Assembly (NCBI RefSeq): GCF_001039355.2
Contig: NW_019774225.1
Span: 433,546-479,058 of the forward strand
Length of the DNA stretch: 45,513 nucleotides
Reading direction: 5' to 3'
Source of the DNA: Lingula anatina
Taxonomy: Eukaryota > Brachiopoda > Lingulata > Lingulida > Lingulidae
Below the pieces are notes generated by a model. That model was not told the origin of the DNA, did no database searches, and was given only the letters and a program-made list of their open reading frames with translations. Below, piece after piece: positions 39,703-45,513 of this stretch. The stretch's first letter is position 1. Every line of letters starts with the position of its first letter. A program made the position numbers and the translations under genes.

Positions 39703-41230
39703 AGTATAAAAAAAACTCCAGATTTCAATAACGTGTGAAAATTAATTAACTAATAGTAGAATAAGTCGGTCTGGTTTAATCAAATATCTGAAATTTTTGG
39801 TTTAATTTATTGAAGTTGTTCGTTCATTATTTTATACAGTACGCTATTTCATCAGATTGGTAAAAACTTATCTTTTCATTATACATTAAATGGTTGCTAC
39901 TCCCTATAAGATTTAATATTTTATCGAATATTTACTTGAAACATACTTTTTTATCTAATTAATTTTATTCTATTTTTAAGTAAAAACGAAATTAACTCAG
40001 CGTCAACAACAGCATATTTGTTTTGCCTCATCTAGTACATTCTATGAATTTTTGGTCCGAAAGCGCATATTATAATGTAATAGTGACATTCCTCTCTTTT
40101 AGTACGTAAACAAAAGAACTACACTCAAAAATTGTCTGCGAGGCAACTTCATATCTTGGCTTTCTTTGTCCCAAAGTTGCCCTTAGAAATACCCACAGAT
40201 ACTGAGCTTACTTAAGCCCCGATTTAAGGGTCATTCACAAGTAAACTCAGTACCGAAAGAACTTTATTTTTCTCTTTAAATTGAACACCATTTCAACAGG
40301 CACCCGTCTCCTTGGTGTACATTACCAATGTAATCTATATACGGAAATGGTCACGGGACAAATGAAATGGAAACTGAGCCGGTGCTCGTTTCAAATTAAA
40401 TGTATGCCAAATTAACATGATATTTTAAACTTTTATTTTCTGAAAATAAAATTTCAATGGGATGTAATTCCAACACGGCACAGTTACGTATATTTAACAT
40501 TTCACATAACACAGCTTTTGTGGAAAAAATTCAGTAAATTTTTCATGTTTTTGCCACTATGATTCCAGCACCTGTCTGGGATGGAGGAGGGGTCATGATT
40601 GCTCGATATTATACGACAAATTCTAAAGTTGAAATCGAGGCTTCTGTACGGAAGGTGGTCAAGTATACATTATTATGTAATCTAGGTGAGTATTTTGGTG
40701 AGAGGTGTTCAGAAAGGACCAAGGTCAGTAAAAGATGGCGAAGAAAGCCTTATGTCTCATTGCCACAATTTTCACGAAATGGAGAGAAATCTGGGACTGA
40801 AATTGGCATCGATCTGTTGTAAGTACTGTATAGATGGTGGAAGATAACATTGGTTATTTGGCGTTAACGATATCAAGGAGTTCTAACTCCTTGACGATAT
40901 TAACCAAAAAATGGTGCAATTTGCAAACAAGGCATCATGTCGACATTTTGTCTTGACGTCAACAATATTTTTCCCCTTAAAAATCCAAATTCAACTTGTT
41001 TATTCAAATTGTAAATTTCTAATTATCGCTTCTTATTTTCATATGGAATGCATTTGCCAGAAAACGGGTGGTGAGAGATTTGCTCCAGCAGTGAACGCGT
41101 CTTGCGTCTTAAACAATGTAAGGACATATTGGCAGGTAACTTCATTCTCAGGTCCTAATTTGTTTTTTAAAAATTTCAAAATCCACCTCAGCAAATCCCT
41201 ACCCGCCAATGTGCACATGTCGTGAGTATG
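39703..41230. repeat. First copy of a ~1.5-kb direct duplication
   Basis: From AGTATAAAAAAAACTCCAG onward, the order and nearly all sequence match 43493-45015, including ACTCAAAAATT, CCCGATTTAAGGGTCATTC and GAAATTGGCATCGATCTG. Divergence is a few percent with several indels, rising at the right end. An 87-codon ORF at 40559-40822 in this copy is broken by stops and indels in the other, arguing against coding. A good donor (CTGTT|GTAAGTAC) at 40821 is kept in both. Confidence 0.9.
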
Positions 41231-41233
41231 TTG

Positions 41234-41655
41234 TTCTTCTTTCTAAGATCTCATAAATGTTGTTTTTACTACCCTCCTGTCATATGTTTATTTCTAAAAT
41301 TTCACTTTATACGTAATGCGAGGGTCACTATCTTTTTAGTAGCACCACTGACGTGTGGTTCTAAAGACACAGAATGTTGTCGCGTTACAGTGTGTACACG
41401 GTGTAAAAGAATAGAAATTATATTGTTTGAAAGTGCATGATTACANCTCTTCTTTCTAAGATCTCATAAATTTTGTTTTTATTACCCTCCTGTCATATGT
41501 TTATTTTCTAAAATTTCACTTTATACGTAATGCGAGGGTCACTATCTTTTTAGTAGCACCACTGACGTGTGATTCTAAAGACACAGAATGTTGTCGCGTT
41601 ATGTACACGGCATAAAAGAATAGAAATTATATTGTTTGGAAGTGCATGATTACAT
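41234..41655. repeat. ~210-bp direct duplication around the single N at 41446
   Basis: 41234-41445 and 41447-41655 are nearly identical (TTCTAAGATCTCATAAA to AAGTGCATGATTACA). The second copy lacks six bases (ACAGTG) near its end. The first base after the N starts the second copy. Confidence 0.95.
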
Positions 41656-41867
41656 AGAACGTACGTGTCAGCTCAGTATATATATATATTCGTCTAATTT
41701 AAAAGTTGGAAAGTGGTTTGTTGAATATTACTATCGAAATCGGTTACCGTAAAATTAAAAATTGCTTTATTTAATCAACCCTTAGACATTGTTTTTTAAG
41801 GTGTCTTTTGTTTGATTTCAGTGACTCAATCGTGCACGAGAAGATTGAATACGTTCTCCATCAATGA
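41340..41867 (+). CDS. Weak candidate: two exons of a small Cys-containing protein
   Basis: Exon A (41340-41400) follows a CACTATCTTTTTAG acceptor and reads PLTCGSKDTECCRVTVCTR up to a GTGTAA donor. Exon B begins at 41822 after GTTTGATTTCAG. In the phase set by exon A it reads DSIVHEKIEYVLHQ and stops at 41867. In another phase exon B reads 38 residues with four cysteines (including SGCIHVKITCRMSEFVC) to a stop at about 41938. I cannot choose between these, and no signal-peptide exon is identified. The second copy of exon A has a 6-base deletion. This may be a real gene whose first exon lies in the duplicated block, or coincidence. Confidence 0.25.
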
Positions 41868-41940
41868 CGTCAGACTCGTGTTCCACAGCGGCTGCATCCA
41901 TGTCAAGATTACATGTCGCATGTCAGAGTTTGTCTGCTAG

Positions 41941-43489
41941 TAAATTTGCAGGGTTGAAACTTAATATAAAGTGTAATGTTTACTTTGGGTTGTGAATCGG
42001 CTGTAGTTATTTTCAAACTATTACAAAGTAGTGTTCAGGAAGAGTACTTTGCTACACGTACATGTTGTAGTTGTTTATTTCCGTGTAGGTGTGGTAACAC
42101 ACATGTAGGACGACCGGTTTTCTTTTTGTTCGTAACATATTTGTGAGGGCAAATCTGCAATTTGGCACTTCTCCGTGAACAATTATTTATTCAAAATTGA
42201 ATTCTAGTATTTATTTTGGTGATGTTAACTTTGGAAAGAAAGAAAACGTCCCAACCGTGCAAAATGCATTTATGGACGTCTTTGAAAGTTATAGTGTGTG
42301 TTCAGTTGAAGAAAAAAAGAACGAGATGTGCATCCACCGAAAATTAATAAATCGCTGTAATTTAAATAATTATTTTTCAGAAATTGCAGCACTATCAAAC
42401 TGTCAGAATGTGTCATTGGTATTGCAGAACTGTCCACACGCATTGAAACAATCTTTCTTTAGTTTGAATGTGCGATTGTGACGCATATAAAATAAACTTC
42501 ACGTTTCAGTGATGGGAGGGGTCAAAGGTCACCCTGGTTTTAGAAACGAAACCAAGGAGTTGAAATTTTCCCGAAATTAATATGCATTTGTTATTGCAGT
42601 AGTGGTAGGTTACAAAGGAAAATTGTTGTGTTACAGAAAATATTTTATTTCGGAATATTTTCTACATTAAGGGGTCTATATAGGACTGACATTATTCAGA
42701 AACTTTCTGAATTTTCGACAAATTCTTGACAAAGTCAAATCAACCATTTTAGCTGTCACAAAGCCGATTTTTTAGAATAATAAGTACTTGATGAAGTTAA
42801 TAAGACTGTCAATTTCTGCCAATACTCCCAAAATAGAATGTGATGCAATTTAAAGCGAAATTTATAGCAAGGGATGAAAAACTAAAGAAACATTTTTCGT
42901 AAATTTACTTAGATTTTGGCTAGCAGTTATTTAGCCAAATGTTTGAAAATTCTTTTTAAAATATCCAAAAGTGTTTTTAGACCAGCGCTCTGTTAAAGGT
43001 TGGCATTGTACTTAGTATTTTTGTAGTTTATTCTTTGGTAGAGATCAAAGGGTGATTAAGGAATAACTTCTTATATGTTAGTCCTGCATGTCCTGTTGAA
43101 TTATAATGCCGCTAGATCACTTAGTGCCGGAGACCAGTCTTAAGTTTATTAGCATTGTCTTAGTAAGTGTGGATTTCAAGTAAACTGATATTTACGTATT
43201 CTTTTCCGTTTTCTTTGAAATGGCTATGGTTGAAATAAGCTTTTTAGTTGGTCATGTCATGTGACGTTTCTGATTCGCATGCTGTATAAATTTCAGTTTT
43301 CGCTCAAAGTTGTGCCATGAAGTACATATTTTAGGAATTAAGAAAATACGTTGATTTTAGACATGACAATATTTATCGATGAACTAAACAACCAGGAATC
43401 TTATATAATTTGATTATATTTGAACACCAATTTTTGTTTTATGTGCGAGTATCAGCAAGACGACATAGTGCTGCATGTGGGTACATGCG
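41941..43489. other. Intergenic region, no supported gene
   Basis: One open frame (about 42197-42480) starts at TTG and has four cysteines but no signal peptide or recognisable domain; AATAAA follows at 42490. The rest is AT-rich with stops in all frames. The stretch ends at the single N at 43490. Confidence 0.5.
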
Positions 43490-43492
43490 NAT

Positions 43493-45015
43493 AAGTATAA
43501 AAAACTCCAGATTTCAATAACGTGTGAAAAATAGTGGAATAAGTCGGTCTGGTTTAATCAAATAATTGAAATTTTTGGTTTAATTTATTGAAGTTGTTCG
43601 TTCAATATTTTATACTGTTCACTATTTCATCAGATTGGTAAAAACTTATCTTTTCATTATACATAAAATGGTTGCTACGCCCTGTAAGATTTAATATTTG
43701 ATTGAATATTTACTTGAAACATACATTTTTATATAATTAATTTTATTCTATTTTAAAGTAAAAACGAAATTAACTCAGCATCAACAACAGCATCTTTGCT
43801 TTGCCTCATCTAGCACATTCTATGAATTTTTGGTCCGAAAGCTCATGTTATAATGTAATAGTGACATTCCTCTCTTTTAGTACGTAAACAAAAGAACTGC
43901 ACTCAAAAATTTGTCTGCGAGGCAACTTCATATCTTGGCTTTCTTAGTCCCAAATTTGCCTTTAGAAATACCCACAGATACTGAGCTTACTTAAGCCCCG
44001 ATTTAAGGGTCATTCACAAGTAAACTCAGTACCGAAATAACTTTATTGTTTTCTTTAAATTGAACACCATTTCAACGGGCACCCGTCTCCATGGTAACAT
44101 CACCAATGTAATCTTTATGTACGAAAATGGTAACGTGACAAATTAAATGAAAACTAAGCCGGTGCTCGTTTCAAATTAAATGTTTGCCAAATTAACATGA
44201 TATTTTAAACTTTTATTTTCTAAAAATTTAATTTCAATGGGATGTAATTCCAACACGGCGCAGTTATGTATATTTAACATTTCATATCACAGCTGTTGTT
44301 GAAAAAATTCAGAAAAAATTTTAATGTTTTTGCCACTATGATTTCAGCACCTCCCTAGGATGGGGGGCATGATTGCTCGAAATTATACGACAAATTCTAA
44401 AGTTGAAATCGAGGCTCTGTACGTGCGGAAGGTGGTCTAGTATATATTATTATGTAATCTAGGTGAGTATTTTGGTGAGAGGTGTTCAGAAAGGACCGAG
44501 GTCAGTAGAAGATGGCGAAGAAAGCCTTGTGTCTCATTGCCACAATTTTCACGAAATGGTCAGAAATCTGGGACTGAAATTGGCATCGATCTGTTGTAAG
44601 TACTGTATAGATGATGGAAGATAACATTTGTTATTTAGCGTTAATGATATGTACCAAAAATGGTGCAATTTGCAAGTAAGGCACAAGTAGGCCTACTGTA
44701 TAGATGACGTAAGATAACATTGGTTATTTGGTGTAATTTGCAAATAAGGCAACATGTCGAAATTTTTTTCTTGACGTCAACAATATATTGCCTTGAAAGT
44801 CCAAATTCAACTTGATGTTTAAATAGTTTACTGTTCTTATTTTCAGATGGAATGCATTTGCCAGTAAACAGGTGGTGAGAGGTTTGCTCCGTCTTAAACA
44901 ATGAAAGGACATTTTGGCAGGTAACTATATTTAAAGGTCCTGATTTGATTTTAAAAGACTCAAAATTCACTACCAATGTGTAGGCCTACATGTCGTGATA
45001 ATTTTGTTCTTCTCT
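43493..45015. repeat. Second copy of the ~1.5-kb direct duplication
   Basis: It begins three bases after the single N at 43490 and lacks the TTAATTAACTAATAG insertion present near 39740. It contains a small internal duplication (AGATAACATT..GTTATTTGG, about 44620-44730). Either a second haplotype placed in the scaffold or an older segmental duplication. Confidence 0.9.
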
Positions 45016-45513
45016 CAAAGATCTTGAATTTTTTTATTTTAAAACCTTTCTTGCAATAGGTAATGAACCTTTTACATATGCCTATGATGAATGTCCTAAA
45101 CTTATATAATTTTGAACGCTTAATTCAAGCGTGGGCTCGAAATAGGACATTACGTTTTCGTCTAACTTAGTGGATAACGCAATCCAAAGATCCCACAGTT
45201 CGTGTCAAATTTACGTAAGGTCGCGCAAAGAAAACCCAAGTCCACATAATGACCAGTTAAATGATTTATTCGTTGACGCTAAGTAACTACATGATATTCT
45301 AAGTGAAGCCTCCAACGCTTAACCCGTCAGCTCCGTACTCCGTCGCTTCCAACCTCCTCCTCCCGCTGCTTCCTTCTACATGTCCCCAGTCTATCCCCTT
45401 GTTCAATTCTCCTCACTCACTTTAAATACTATTTTGTTATCTTTACATGGATCCAGTGCTGCACTAGTATGAGATGTACGTCAAACATAATTACCTTTAA
45501 TTGTATAATTAAT
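45016..45513. other. Possible LTR (minus strand) at the window edge
   Basis: On the minus strand a TATTTAAAG box (about 45421-45429) is followed about 155 bp later by AATAAATCA (about 45261-45269), with a GC-richer purine-rich stretch between. This is LTR-like, but no partner copy or primer-binding site can be shown in the window. Confidence 0.2.

Noticed and set aside
40559-40822. 87-codon ORF ending near a good donor
   Set aside because: In the duplicated copy at ~44340-44600 the frame is broken by indels and stops, so it is probably non-coding.
42197-42481. 94-codon plus-strand ORF with four cysteines
   Set aside because: TTG start, no signal peptide, splice context or domain. Could be an exon but I cannot support it.
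1-45513. CRISPR arrays, rRNA, tRNA, prokaryotic operons
   Set aside because: No regularly spaced repeat-spacer pattern, no tRNA B-box-type GGTTCGA signal and no rRNA-like segment was seen; the gene structures are eukaryotic.

Overview
This window is eukaryotic nuclear DNA, most likely from a marine invertebrate animal. It is AT-rich, with spliced genes using GT..AG introns, long (GT)n, (CT)n and (TA)n microsatellites, and relics of several metazoan transposon classes: DIRS-like, non-LTR, Tc1-like, an env-bearing Ty3/gypsy-like element, and probable Harbinger and hAT miniature elements. I cannot name the species. A lophotrochozoan or deuterostome invertebrate would fit, but that is inference.

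Left third (1-8 kb): three small secreted-protein genes. (i) A minus-strand two-exon gene (1910 down to 319) encodes an 86-residue peptide with a signal sequence; its intron holds a ~940 bp inverted-repeat element. (ii) An intronless plus-strand gene (4760-5200) with a TATA box encodes a glycine-rich secreted protein. (iii) A plus-strand three-exon gene (6837-7815) encodes a signal peptide followed by two tandem six-cysteine domains with defensin-like spacing, one domain per exon. Its coding exons are short and split, so an ORF scan would miss it.

8.3-12 kb: the 3' half of an env-bearing retroelement. The integrase and a 700-residue envelope-like ORF are both open and overlap in different frames. 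Everything upstream of the integrase is missing, and the element begins at a single N (8299), a probable assembly join. 12-16.3 kb is non-coding: a diverged repeat array interrupted by an inverted-repeat element that contains a 275-base gap.

16.5-33 kb: one large plus-strand gene, reconstructed here from eleven coding exons with consistent phases. It encodes about 514 residues: six ankyrin repeats (five on exact 99-bp phase-0 exons), an unrecognised helical region, a TIR domain and a short C-terminal coiled coil. The stop codon of a possible short form lies inside the splice donor that leads to the TIR exon. This is the most interesting locus: a probable intracellular innate-immunity or cell-death signalling protein. 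Its introns carry a DIRS-like relic, an uncharacterised 2-kb inverted-repeat element with its own ORF, a Tc1-like pseudogene and a large inverted repeat.

33-45.5 kb: mostly repeats. There is a non-LTR retrotransposon relic with a Tc1-like relic nested inside it, a 720-bp inverted-repeat element built of tandem repeats, and duplicated blocks. Four of the five isolated single Ns lie at or beside the start of a repeated block, which suggests unmerged haplotypes rather than real duplication. One weak candidate for a small Cys-containing gene lies at 41.3-41.9 kb.
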